From an uncultured Lachnospiraceae bacterium (GTDB lineage: Bacteria; Bacillota; Clostridia; Lachnospirales; Lachnospiraceae), in NCBI GenBank assembly GCA_910587155.1, contig CAJULA010000001.1:1-46766 (forward strand): DNA of 46,766 nt, written 5' to 3'. Each line of letters begins with the position of its first letter. Within the stretch, counting starts at the first letter, position 1. Below the pieces are notes generated by a model, which saw only the letters and a list, made by a program, of their open reading frames with translations, did not search any database and was not told the DNA's origin. The position numbers and the translations under genes are program-made. Below are positions 16,610 through 25,083 of the stretch, piece by piece.

Positions 16610-17743
16610 ATGGAATTCAGGGATTTAAAACGACAGTATCAGTTACATAAACAGGATATTGATGCAGCAATACAAAATATCCTTAATCATGCTGATTTTA
16701 TAGGCGGCAGTAAAATAAAACAACTGGAGCGGGAATTAGCGGCATATGTGGGGGTAAAGCATTGTATTACATGTGCGAATGGGACGGATGCATTGCAGCT
16801 TGCCCTTATGACATGGAAGATAGGAAAAGGTGACGCAGTATTTGTACCGGATTTCACATTCTTTTCGAGCGGAGAAGTAGTGCCGCTAGTGAATGCAACA
16901 CCGGTATTTGTGGATATAGAGGAAGACACTTACAATATCAGTCCTGAGAGTCTTGAGCGGGCAATTGTGTATGTTTTGGAAAATACGGATTTGAATCCCA
17001 AGGTGATTGTTGCCGTTGATTTATTTGGACAGCCTGCTGACTTTATTCAGATCAGAAAAATAGCAGATAAATATCATCTGCTTATCCTGGAAGATGCCGC
17101 GCAGGGATTTGGCGGGAGGATTTCTGGGAAAAAGGCGTGCAGTTTTGGAGATATTGCGACGACATCATTTTTCCCGGCAAAGCCGTTAGGCTGTTATGGG
17201 GATGGCGGTGCTATTTTTACGGATCATGATGAATGGGCAGAACTGCTTCGGTCTTACTGTGTACATGGAAAGGGTACAGATAAATATGATAATGTGAGAA
17301 TCGGGATGAATTCCCGTCTGGATACGATACAGTCTGCTATATTGCTAGAAAAAATAAAGTTTTTTGACGAGGAGACTGCGAGTTGTCATGCCGTGGCGGA
17401 AGAATACACAAAACATCTGCAAAACATTGTTGACGTGCCGGTTATAAAAGAAGGAATGTATTCAGCCTGGGCACAGTATACCATATGTTTTCATAGCGCA
17501 GAAGAGCGGGAACAGGCAGCACGGGTACTAAAGGAAAACGGGATTCCGACAGCAGTTTATTATAGAAAGCCAATGCATATACAGGGTGCTTTTAGGGATT
17601 GTAAGACCATCGGACTGGACTGCGGCATTACAGAAAAGATATGTGAAAGATGTCTGTCTCTGCCAATGCATCCATACCTGAACAGGAAAGATATTGAAAA
17701 AATTGTAACTATAATCGGCAGAATGGCAGAGAGAAGATTATGA
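16610..17743 (+). CDS. DegT/DnrJ/EryC1 aminotransferase, WbpE/WlbC-like
   Basis: 377 aa. ATG 16610 follows an in-frame GTG (16607); the ribosome site GGGAAAAGGGA is rather far upstream. This is a fold-type I sugar aminotransferase: CANGTDALQLAL near 56, DLFGQPAD, LEDAAQGFGG near 160, and the PLP lysine K191 in SFFPAKPLGCYGDGG. It would transaminate the 3-keto sugar made by the oxidoreductase at 14928 using glutamate. The order oxidoreductase, acetyltransferase, aminotransferase is the one seen in wbp/wlb loci. Confidence 0.87.
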   Translation: MEFRDLKRQYQLHKQDIDAAIQNILNHADFIGGSKIKQLERELAAYVGVKHCITCANGTDALQLALMTWKIGKGDAVFVPDFTFFSSGEVVPLVNATPVFVDIEEDTYNISPESLERAIVYVLENTDLNPKVIVAVDLFGQPADFIQIRKIADKYHLLILEDAAQGFGGRISGKKACSFGDIATTSFFPAKPLGCYGDGGAIFTDHDEWAELLRSYCVHGKGTDKYDNVRIGMNSRLDTIQSAILLEKIKFFDEETASCHAVAEEYTKHLQNIVDVPVIKEGMYSAWAQYTICFHSAEEREQAARVLKENGIPTAVYYRKPMHIQGAFRDCKTIGLDCGITEKICERCLSLPMHPYLNRKDIEKIVTIIGRMAERRL

Positions 17744-18480
17744 AATTTACGTATGGTGGATACGAGGGATTATTAGATCTGTTACATGGAAACGGATACA
17801 GAGTATCCCATTATTACAACTGGAAAGAATCGGAAAAGTGTGTGATTCTGAGGCATGATGTTGACTTTGATCTGACAAAGGCATTGGAGATAGCGCAGCT
17901 CGAATCGCAGCATAGCGTGAAAAGTACATATTTTGTGTTATTGACAAGTAATTTTTACAATCTCAATTCCCATAAGAATAAAAAGATCATGAACGAAATC
18001 CGTGGTATGGGGCATACAATCGGACTTCATTTCGATGAAATGGCATATCCGGAAGATATAGGAAATGTATCTAAAGTGGAAAAAGATATTTGTAAAGAAT
18101 TGAAAGCATTGTCAGAAATCCTGGAAACAGATGTCACTGTTTTTTCCTATCACAGGCCTACAAAAGAAATCTTAGATGCTGAAATCAGCCTACAGGGAGT
18201 GATCAATTCATACGGAGGCCTGTATTTCAAACGATTTAAATACCTGTCTGATTCGAGAATGTTTTGGAGGGAGCCGGTAACGGACATGATACGTGATGAA
18301 GGTGCATATCCACTATTGCACATTTTAACGCATCCGTTCTGGTATCATGATGAGGAGAAGAGCATAAAAGAGATTTTATGTGAATTTATAAGCAGAGCAG
18401 AAATGGAAAGATATTATGACTTAAATGACAATTTTACAAATTTAAGTGACATTATAGATTGTGGAGGCAGGAACTCATGA
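17740..18480 (+). CDS. Polysaccharide-deacetylase-like protein
   Basis: 246 aa, overlapping the previous gene by four bases. Features of the NodB/CE4 fold: LRHDVDFD near residue 44 in place of the TFDD motif, and MGHTIGLHFDE near 98 with the second metal-site histidine. Later motifs (FSYHRP, LTHPFWYH) match family variants found in sugar clusters rather than peptidoglycan deacetylases. No signal peptide is visible, so it probably acts in the cytoplasm on a sugar nucleotide or lipid-linked glycan. The substrate is unknown. Confidence 0.72.
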   Translation: MKFTYGGYEGLLDLLHGNGYRVSHYYNWKESEKCVILRHDVDFDLTKALEIAQLESQHSVKSTYFVLLTSNFYNLNSHKNKKIMNEIRGMGHTIGLHFDEMAYPEDIGNVSKVEKDICKELKALSEILETDVTVFSYHRPTKEILDAEISLQGVINSYGGLYFKRFKYLSDSRMFWREPVTDMIRDEGAYPLLHILTHPFWYHDEEKSIKEILCEFISRAEMERYYDLNDNFTNLSDIIDCGGRNS

Positions 18481-19193
18481 TAGTTGCAATTCACCAGCCG
18501 CATTACTTTCCATGGCTTGGATATCTGGCAAAGATGGCAAGTGTAGATAAATTTATACTTATGGATACGGTGCAGTTGGAAAAAAGATCACCCATGCTTA
18601 GAAATCGGATTATTGATCCTGATGGACAGATAAGATATCTGAACGTTTCCTGTGAAAAACAGAAACACTATGAACGTGAGTATAGGGATCTTAAAATAAA
18701 AGATTTCGAAACATGGACGAACAGACAGAAGGGGACTCTTATCAGAGCGTACAAAAAATGTAATTATTTTGATGAAGTATTTGATGCAATAGCATCTGTT
18801 TTTGAAAAGGAACATGAACTGCTTTGTCAGGTGACAATACACAGTATAAATATAGTAAGAGAAATATTGGGGATTCATACACCGTTGGTTTTACAGAGCG
18901 ATATAGAAGTAGACAGCAGTCTGAAAAAAGGGGATCTTATATTAGGACTTTGTAAGGCAGTAAAGGCTGATAGATATTACGCAGGCAGGGGGGCCAGTAT
19001 GCAGTATTTGGATATTGAGAAGTGTAAGAGCCAGGGCGTTTATGTTGTGTATCAGAATTTTTCTCATCCGGTTTATAAGCAGACGGGGAATCATCCGTTT
19101 GTGTCAGGGTTATCAGTGCTTGATTTATTGTTTAATGAGGGGATTAAGAAATCAAGAGAAATTTTTTGGGATACCGTAAATGTCGAAATATAA
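18477..19193 (+). CDS. WbqC-family protein
   Basis: 238 aa, ATG 18477 overlapping the upstream stop by four bases with GGAGGCAGG before it. The start MIVAIHQPHYFPWLGYLAKM and the segment GDLILGLCKAV...YYAGRGASMQYLD are characteristic of the WbqC family, which occurs in O-antigen and glycan loci and is thought to take part in amino-sugar acyl modification. The biochemical role is not firmly known. The neighbouring GNAT acetyltransferase supports a job in decorating an amino sugar. Confidence 0.82.
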   Translation: MIVAIHQPHYFPWLGYLAKMASVDKFILMDTVQLEKRSPMLRNRIIDPDGQIRYLNVSCEKQKHYEREYRDLKIKDFETWTNRQKGTLIRAYKKCNYFDEVFDAIASVFEKEHELLCQVTIHSINIVREILGIHTPLVLQSDIEVDSSLKKGDLILGLCKAVKADRYYAGRGASMQYLDIEKCKSQGVYVVYQNFSHPVYKQTGNHPFVSGLSVLDLLFNEGIKKSREIFWDTVNVEI

Positions 19194-19225
19194 AGTAAGG
19201 TGATCCGTGGAATTGGAGAACTGAA

Positions 19226-19789
19226 ATGGACAGACAAAAGATTTTAAAACAACTGGAGTGTGGAGACCATATTTTAAGTAATGGAATCAGATTGCGGAAA
19301 TTACAAGAAGATGATGCGGAAGACATGTTTGAATATACAAGCAATGAGGACTGCTGCATTTATTTAAAATGGGGACCACATACGCAGCTGGAGCAGGCAC
19401 GACAGTTTATACTAAAGAGATTAATACATAAGGAGACCATTACAGATTTATTATGGGGTATTGAATTATTAAAAGAGGATAAATTAATAGGGGTGGTAAG
19501 GGTATATCATATTGATTTTGACAGACGACAGGCGGAGATTTCGTATATTATTAATCCCTTTTATGCAGGAAATGGCTATGCGACTACTGCTGTGAAATAT
19601 GTGATATCACTATGTTTGAAAGAATTAAGTCTTGATAAAATAATAGCTTTTTATGTAGATAAGAATACGAAATCAGAAAAGCTTTTAAGGCGGTGTGGGG
19701 CAATAGATGACAAAGAGTGGGATGAAAAAGCGGTAATCAAGAATAAGAATTATTCAGTGCGAAGATGTTTTATATTTCACAGGGGATAA
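19226..19789 (+). CDS. GNAT acetyltransferase, RimJ/RimL-like
   Basis: 187 aa. The GNAT fold is visible: IRLRKLQEDDAEDMFEY at the N-terminus, GVVRVYHIDF and AEISYIINPFYAGNGYAT in the middle (acetyl-CoA loop of the Q/R-x-x-G-x-G/A type), and KIIAFYVDKNTKSEKLLRRCG near the end. Related proteins N-acetylate amino sugars or protein N-termini. In this setting a 4-amino-sugar N-acetyltransferase is most likely. Its ribosome site is weak. Confidence 0.8.
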   Translation: MDRQKILKQLECGDHILSNGIRLRKLQEDDAEDMFEYTSNEDCCIYLKWGPHTQLEQARQFILKRLIHKETITDLLWGIELLKEDKLIGVVRVYHIDFDRRQAEISYIINPFYAGNGYATTAVKYVISLCLKELSLDKIIAFYVDKNTKSEKLLRRCGAIDDKEWDEKAVIKNKNYSVRRCFIFHRG

Positions 19790-19809
19790 AAAGGAGGGAG
19801 GAGAAATCA

Positions 19810-20088
19810 GTGCAGTTATCCGGAGTAAAGTCGTTGATCTTTCATTATATAATTATTAACGAGTGGATAAAAAATGGGGAGTTTGACAGAACAGAAAAAA
19901 TAATAACAGTCGGCACAAGGTTTCAGGCAATGATGGTAAACATTCTTTTCAGAAGAAATAATAAAAGGATATATTATTGCACAAAATTTGCAGGAAAGTA
20001 TATACATCATGATAGGGTGAAGTGGATTGTTTTTGATGGACGTTTAAAAAAAGTACGAAACGACAGCAATATACTGCTGGTTCCATGA
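19810..20088 (+). CDS. Small protein of unknown function
   Basis: 92 aa from GTG 19810, directly behind a very strong AAGGAGGGAGGAG, and overlapping the region before the next gene. It is basic, with strands such as RTEKIITVG and VKWIVFDGRL; no family was recognised. Its good ribosome site and tight packing argue that it is translated. It could be the stump of a larger nucleotide-binding protein. Confidence 0.5.
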   Translation: MQLSGVKSLIFHYIIINEWIKNGEFDRTEKIITVGTRFQAMMVNILFRRNNKRIYYCTKFAGKYIHHDRVKWIVFDGRLKKVRNDSNILLVP

Positions 20089-20111
20089 TAGAAACGAGAA
20101 GAGGTTGTCAG

Positions 20112-21359
20112 ATGAGAATACTGATAGTAGATGTAAATTTTGATTATAAGAATCCAATGTACAGGCAATTTTATACTGCCCTTTTTGACTGTATGGAAGT
20201 CGATTTTTTTGGACCCGGTTATGTATCGCGGGAATGTCTTGAAAAGGGAATCGACTATTTTATGACAGAACACGGAGCGTATGATGCAGTATTGTTGGGG
20301 AATTATTTTGTATACTCATCGAATGAAAAAGGAGCAAGATACAATGCCTATCATGTCCATCGACATACCCTTCCTTATTATAATGTCAATGATGCCTATC
20401 AGTGTTGCAGAAAGATATATGAGGATTTGATAAAGCTAGACCATATAATAAAGGTATTTTTATATTATGAAGATATGTGGTCAGTACCAGTCGGTGACAG
20501 GGATATATGCCATCGGTTGTTAGAACACGGATTCTATATTTTAAGCTGGCCGATTGAGTATATGGAAAACTGGCCTGCAAAATCAAGGAATAAAAACAGC
20601 ACAAGGTCAAACTATGCTTATGAAATAGCTCGAAAATACAGTGACTGTTATATACCCATCCCTCTTCATGCGATAGGATATCATGAAATATTTGTACGGA
20701 ATTTTTATGACAGGGATTATGAATGGTGCATTCCCGGGAACCGTATGAAAAAATATTATCCTGAAAGAGAGAAAGCACATGAAATGATACAAAAGGGGAA
20801 GAGAAGGGTATGGAAGGATGATCCCTACCAGCTATTGTCCGTTGAGACGATTCATCGTAAACATATTGAATGGTACAAATTTCATAATAATTTCGAAAAG
20901 TTTTTATCTGTAATTACGGGAAAAAATGATTATATTGCGTCTCAGCCTCAAATGAGATATATAGCTGCATGCAGGGAACATTATCTGGAAAGTATGCGTG
21001 CATCCAGGATAGTGTATGCAGAGAGTGGAATTGTAGATGTATTTGTCAGAAAGTATTTTGAAGCATGTGCATGTGGAGCGGTCTTGACTGCAAAGAGGGT
21101 GCCCGGAATGCGGGAGATGGGATTCCTTCACGACCAAAACTGTATTATTGTAGAAAAATATGAAGAGATTAAAAATATTGATCATAAATATTCTACAAAA
21201 CGATTAGAGAAGATTGCAAAAGCAGGGCAAAAACTGATTCTTGATAAGCATATGTTCGCGCACAGAGCAAAGATTTTAAGAAGTACATTAGAATCTATTA
21301 TGCAGGGGAGATATAAGGGAGCTTATTGGAAAGACGGCGACTATTTTATAAAATTCTGA
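20112..21359 (+). CDS. Glycosyltransferase, GT-B with Glyco_trans_1_2-like C-terminus
   Basis: 415 aa. ATG 20112 is preferred (GAGAAGAGG seven bases upstream); ATG 20085 overlaps the previous stop and is possible through coupling. The N-terminus is a Rossmann strand (MRILIVDVNFD). The C-terminal segment around residues 300-345 (VRKYFEACACGAVLTAKRVPGMREMG) matches the pattern of spore-coat/maturation-type transferases with a Glyco_trans_1_2 domain. Donor and acceptor are unknown. Confidence 0.73.
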   Translation: MRILIVDVNFDYKNPMYRQFYTALFDCMEVDFFGPGYVSRECLEKGIDYFMTEHGAYDAVLLGNYFVYSSNEKGARYNAYHVHRHTLPYYNVNDAYQCCRKIYEDLIKLDHIIKVFLYYEDMWSVPVGDRDICHRLLEHGFYILSWPIEYMENWPAKSRNKNSTRSNYAYEIARKYSDCYIPIPLHAIGYHEIFVRNFYDRDYEWCIPGNRMKKYYPEREKAHEMIQKGKRRVWKDDPYQLLSVETIHRKHIEWYKFHNNFEKFLSVITGKNDYIASQPQMRYIAACREHYLESMRASRIVYAESGIVDVFVRKYFEACACGAVLTAKRVPGMREMGFLHDQNCIIVEKYEEIKNIDHKYSTKRLEKIAKAGQKLILDKHMFAHRAKILRSTLESIMQGRYKGAYWKDGDYFIKF

Positions 21360-21401
21360 AAGTATAGTTTAATTTATAATTTTATGATCAAGGAGAGTAT
21401 A

Positions 21402-22529
21402 GTGGATTTTATACCGGTAAATGAACCGTTGCTTAACGGCAATGAAAAAAAATATTTATGTGAATGTATTGATACAGGGTGGATTTCATCAGAGGGGCCT
21501 TTTGTAAAACAGTTCGAACAGAGGATGAGCACAACCGTGGGCCGCAGGTATGGAATCGCCGTATCCAACGGGACGGCTGCGCTGGAAGTGGCAGTCCGGG
21601 CATTGGAGATCGGGGAGGGTGATGAGGTGATTATGCCAGCCTTTACGATTATTTCCTGCGCCATGGCCGTTACCAAAGCAGGGGCGGTTCCCGTACTGGT
21701 TGACAGTGATCTGGCCACCTGGAATATGAAGGCGGACGAAATAGAGGCAAAGATAACGCCCCGGACCAGAGCGATTCTGATCGTACATTTATATGGGCTG
21801 CCTGTTGATATGGAGCCGATTCTTGCACTGGCCGGAAGATATGGTTTAAAGGTGATAGAAGACGCTGCGGAGATGCATGGACAGACGTATCAGGGACGGC
21901 CATGCGGCAGCTTTGGGCATATCAGTACTTTCAGCTTCTATCCGAATAAGCATATCACAACGGGCGAAGGCGGTATGGTTGTGACAGATGATGAGCAGCT
22001 GGCAGAGCGATGCCGGATGCTCAGAAACCTCTGTTTTCGCAAGGATGTACGTTATGTACATGATGAAATCAGCGACAATTACCGTTTTACCAATCTGCAG
22101 GCGGCAGTGGGGCTTGCCCAGCTGGAGAGACTGGATGAATTTGTAAAGCGGAAACGAGAGATGGGGAAATATTATACGGAGAGGCTACAGGATGTGGAAG
22201 GATTGATACTTCCCATGGAAAAGACAGCATATGCGGACAATATCTACTGGGTCTACGGGATTGTGCTGGATAAAAGTGTCCATGCGGACAATCGGACAAT
22301 GCAGAAACTCCTGGCGGAGGAAGGGATCGGAGCAAGGACATTTTTCTGGTGTATGCATGAGCAGCCGGCCTATCGGAAACAGGGGCTGTTTGCAGACGAA
22401 ACATATCCAAATGCGGAATACCTGGCGAGAAAGGGATTTTATATTCCGAGCGGGCTTGCCCTGACAAAAGAGCAGATGGATAGAGTGGTTATGGCTGTTA
22501 TGAAAATCATGGGAAATCTGAGAAAGTGA
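21402..22529 (+). CDS. DegT/DnrJ aminotransferase, perosamine-synthase-like
   Basis: 375 aa. GTG 21402 is chosen because AAGGAG lies seven bases upstream and the protein then starts VDFIPVNEPLLNGNEKKYL, like GDP-perosamine synthases; ATG 21384 is an alternative. PLP lysine K183 lies in SFYPNKHITTGEGGM, with VIEDAAEMHG near 151. The lysine excludes the ColD-type dehydratase, which has His here. It would add an amino group at C4 of a 4-keto-6-deoxy sugar, perhaps the product of the dehydratase at 10260. From about 21500 the base composition becomes clearly more GC-rich than in the preceding genes. Confidence 0.85.
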   Translation: MDFIPVNEPLLNGNEKKYLCECIDTGWISSEGPFVKQFEQRMSTTVGRRYGIAVSNGTAALEVAVRALEIGEGDEVIMPAFTIISCAMAVTKAGAVPVLVDSDLATWNMKADEIEAKITPRTRAILIVHLYGLPVDMEPILALAGRYGLKVIEDAAEMHGQTYQGRPCGSFGHISTFSFYPNKHITTGEGGMVVTDDEQLAERCRMLRNLCFRKDVRYVHDEISDNYRFTNLQAAVGLAQLERLDEFVKRKREMGKYYTERLQDVEGLILPMEKTAYADNIYWVYGIVLDKSVHADNRTMQKLLAEEGIGARTFFWCMHEQPAYRKQGLFADETYPNAEYLARKGFYIPSGLALTKEQMDRVVMAVMKIMGNLRK

Positions 22530-22672
22530 AGCTGGGAAAATGGATAAGGGAATGGATAAAAAGCAAGCAGGTATGCAGCAGAGAGGTGGATATTTTGCAA
22601 CAGGGAATTCTATGCTGTGAATTATACAAGGGAAGACTTTGAATAAAAACGGAACGGGGGAGTGTGGAGTTT

Positions 22673-23107
22673 ATGGGACAAATAGAAGAGGTCAGGAAAA
22701 AAGACAGATTGCTGGCAATGATTATACGTAATGACTATGTGTGTCATGGAGTGGACTTCATTACGCCAAACGAGTATTCTCAGCAGGTGGCATATATGCA
22801 TCATCCGACGGGAAAAATAATAGATGCCCATATCCATAATCTGGTTCATCGTAACGTAGTAATGACGCAGGAGGTGTTATTCATCAAAAAGGGTATTTTA
22901 AGGGTGGACTTTTATGATGAATATGAGGATTATCTTGAAAGCCGGAATTTACATGCAGGTGATATCATTCTTCTGGTGTCCGGCGGTCATGGATTCCGGG
23001 TTTTGGAAGAAGTTGAAATGATAGAGGTAAAGCAGGGGCCATATGCCGGAGAAAATGATAAGAAGCGTTTTGAAAAAATAAGTGAAGAACAAGTGTATTA
23101 CAGATAG
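22673..23107 (+). CDS. Cupin-domain protein
   Basis: 144 aa from ATG 22673 (an in-frame GTG at 22664 is also possible). Cupin motif 1 shows as GKIIDAHIH...EVLFIKKGILRV and motif 2 as AGDIILLVSGGHGF, which together give a small metal-binding beta-barrel. Such proteins in glycan clusters can be sugar isomerases or epimerases, or sensors; nothing specific decides between them. The 143 bases upstream hold no gene. Confidence 0.7.
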   Translation: MGQIEEVRKKDRLLAMIIRNDYVCHGVDFITPNEYSQQVAYMHHPTGKIIDAHIHNLVHRNVVMTQEVLFIKKGILRVDFYDEYEDYLESRNLHAGDIILLVSGGHGFRVLEEVEMIEVKQGPYAGENDKKRFEKISEEQVYYR

Positions 23108-23120
23108 CGGAGTAAACAGT

Positions 23121-23879
23121 ATGGAAGTATTTCAGGATTATGCCTATTACTATAATGCATTTTATCAGGACAAGGATTATAAGATGGAAGCAGGACAGAT
23201 TGATATCCTGTTAAAAAAATATGGCAACAAAATAAAAAATGTAATGAATTTTGGCTGCGGAACGGGGAGACATGATATTGAGTTATCAAAACTTGGATAT
23301 CAATGTACTGGAATTGATATAAGTCCGTTGATGATTGCTATTGCGAAAGAAAACATCCAAAAGAAACAGGAAAAAACAACCTTTTTTGTTGCTGATATCA
23401 GGAAATATATCCCTGATAAAAAATATGATGCGGTCATATCCCTTTTTCATGTAATAAGTTATCAAAATGGTATGGATGATATTATGTCAACATTTGCATC
23501 TGCGAGAAAGGCAATGGAAAAAGGCGGGCTGTTTTTGTTTGATGTATGGTATGGCCCCGGGGTATTAAGTGACAGGCCGGAAATTCGTATAAAAGAAGCG
23601 GAGGATGAAAAGTACAGGTTGGTTCGGATTGCCAAACCTGTCATGCATGACAGGACAGATGTTGTTGATGTATGTTACGAAGTTTTTGTCTTTGATAAGG
23701 AAACCGGAAAAACAAAAGTGATAAATGAGATACATAGTATGCGATATTTTTTCAGACCGGAGATGGAATTTTATTTGCAGAAATCCGGATTTCGATTGTT
23801 GGATAACCTGGATTGTGTGTCGCTTGATAAAACAGGATATGATTCGTGGACGTGCTATTTTATAGCAGAGGCTGTATAG
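23121..23879 (+). CDS. SAM methyltransferase, sugar N-methyltransferase-like
   Basis: 252 aa from ATG 23121 (GGAG eight bases upstream; the frame is open further back but overlaps the cupin gene). The N-terminus YAYYYNAFYQDKDYKMEA resembles the amino-sugar N,N-dimethyltransferases DesVI and TylM1. Class I SAM motifs follow: VMNFGCGTGRHDIEL near 40, TGIDISPLMI, and YDAVISLFHVISYQ near 105. It could methylate the amino group installed by the aminotransferase at 21402. The similarity is judged by eye only. Confidence 0.77.
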   Translation: MEVFQDYAYYYNAFYQDKDYKMEAGQIDILLKKYGNKIKNVMNFGCGTGRHDIELSKLGYQCTGIDISPLMIAIAKENIQKKQEKTTFFVADIRKYIPDKKYDAVISLFHVISYQNGMDDIMSTFASARKAMEKGGLFLFDVWYGPGVLSDRPEIRIKEAEDEKYRLVRIAKPVMHDRTDVVDVCYEVFVFDKETGKTKVINEIHSMRYFFRPEMEFYLQKSGFRLLDNLDCVSLDKTGYDSWTCYFIAEAV

Positions 23880-23917
23880 ACAGATATGACCAATTTGAAG
23901 AGGAATCAGAGGGGTTT

Positions 23918-25017
23918 ATGAAGAAAATTATTTTAATGTCATTGGAGATGACGCCGTTGGAGTGGTCGCCGGCAAAATATCAGCTTTTGGAAGAATTGAG
24001 TAACAGGGGATTCGAAACCTATCTTTTTACTCCGGCAAAGTTAAAACACAGAAGAAATTACGCTTGGATCAATCATGTTGTAAATACGAAAAATATGTCC
24101 GATAGGGATATTCAGAAAAGATATAAAATATTGCACCTCATGCTGTTATTGCAACAATATATATTGATACGTCTGCAATCTATAAACTGCCTTATCGTAT
24201 GAAAAATACAGCATTTTATTATTATAATCTGGAGATCTGTACACCATATTTAAACAAAGCCGTGCGAAAAGAGAATTTTCAGCACTATTTGAAATATAAA
24301 ATGAAATATCCACTTTATAAGAGTAAAGAGATGTTGTATACAAGGAAGGTTAAGCTATTCACTATTCAGGATGCCTTGCGCATGAAGTTATCTGAAAAAT
24401 ACCATATAAAACATCCTAATGTTTTGTTAATTCCCAATTCCTATCTGTTTGATGAATCTAAAATAATTCCGGAAGGGCAGTCAGGCGTAGTATATACGGG
24501 GGGAATCAAGCGTGATTTCTTACTGGGGCAAATGAAAGACTTGGCGGCTGTTAGCAAAACTCCTCTGACATTTTCCGGTCGTGTTGATTTGTGGTGCAAA
24601 CGGGAAATGAAAAAATTAAGGAGTACCAATTCTAATATAAAGCTTGTGGAACAGGTCCTGTCAATTGATGAATATACAAAGTACTTACAGCAGTTTGCGG
24701 TAGGACTTGTATGGTATAGCCCTTTGCAGGAGGACGAGGCAAACTATTATATTGGCTTATCTTCCGGTAAGATGTTTAAGCATCTCAGTCTGGGACAGCC
24801 TGTCATAGCGACTAAGTGCTGTGGCATTACGGAAGTGGTAAATAAACATAAACTGGGAGTCGTAATAGATAATATTTCCGAACTGGATAGTGCCTATGAG
24901 GAAATTATGGGAAATTATACTTTCTACAGACAGAATGTAATAAGAATATATAAAAAGAAATTTGATTTTAAAAAAGTGATCGCTCCTTTTATAAAATGTA
25001 TTGCGTGCACTTTTTAA
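23918..25017 (+). pseudogene. GT4-like glycosyltransferase broken by a one-base frameshift
   Basis: Frame 2 from ATG 23918 encodes an N-terminal GT-B half (MKKIILMSLEMTPLEWSP) and frame 1 encodes the C-terminal half (VVYTGGIKRDFLLGQ, SSGKMFKHLSLGQPVIAT, NKHKLGVVIDN). The frames join at AAAA (24125-24128). One added A gives a continuous reading, KRYKNIAPHAVIATIYIDTS, of about 366 aa. As read, frame 2 stops at 24202 after unrelated residues. The rest is not decayed, so a recent mutation, slippage or a sequencing error are all possible. An ATG at 24199 could start a C-terminal fragment. Confidence 0.8.
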
Positions 25018-25083
25018 TATATTGCATGTTATTCAAAACATATTTTTTGTAAGAAAAGTGCAACAAACAGAGGAGGAAGTGCA

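Noticed and set aside
24199..25017. Independent gene starting at ATG 24199
   Set aside because: The same frame is meaningful upstream of this ATG and joins the gene at 23918 through a one-base shift, so it is treated as the C-terminal half of one gene.
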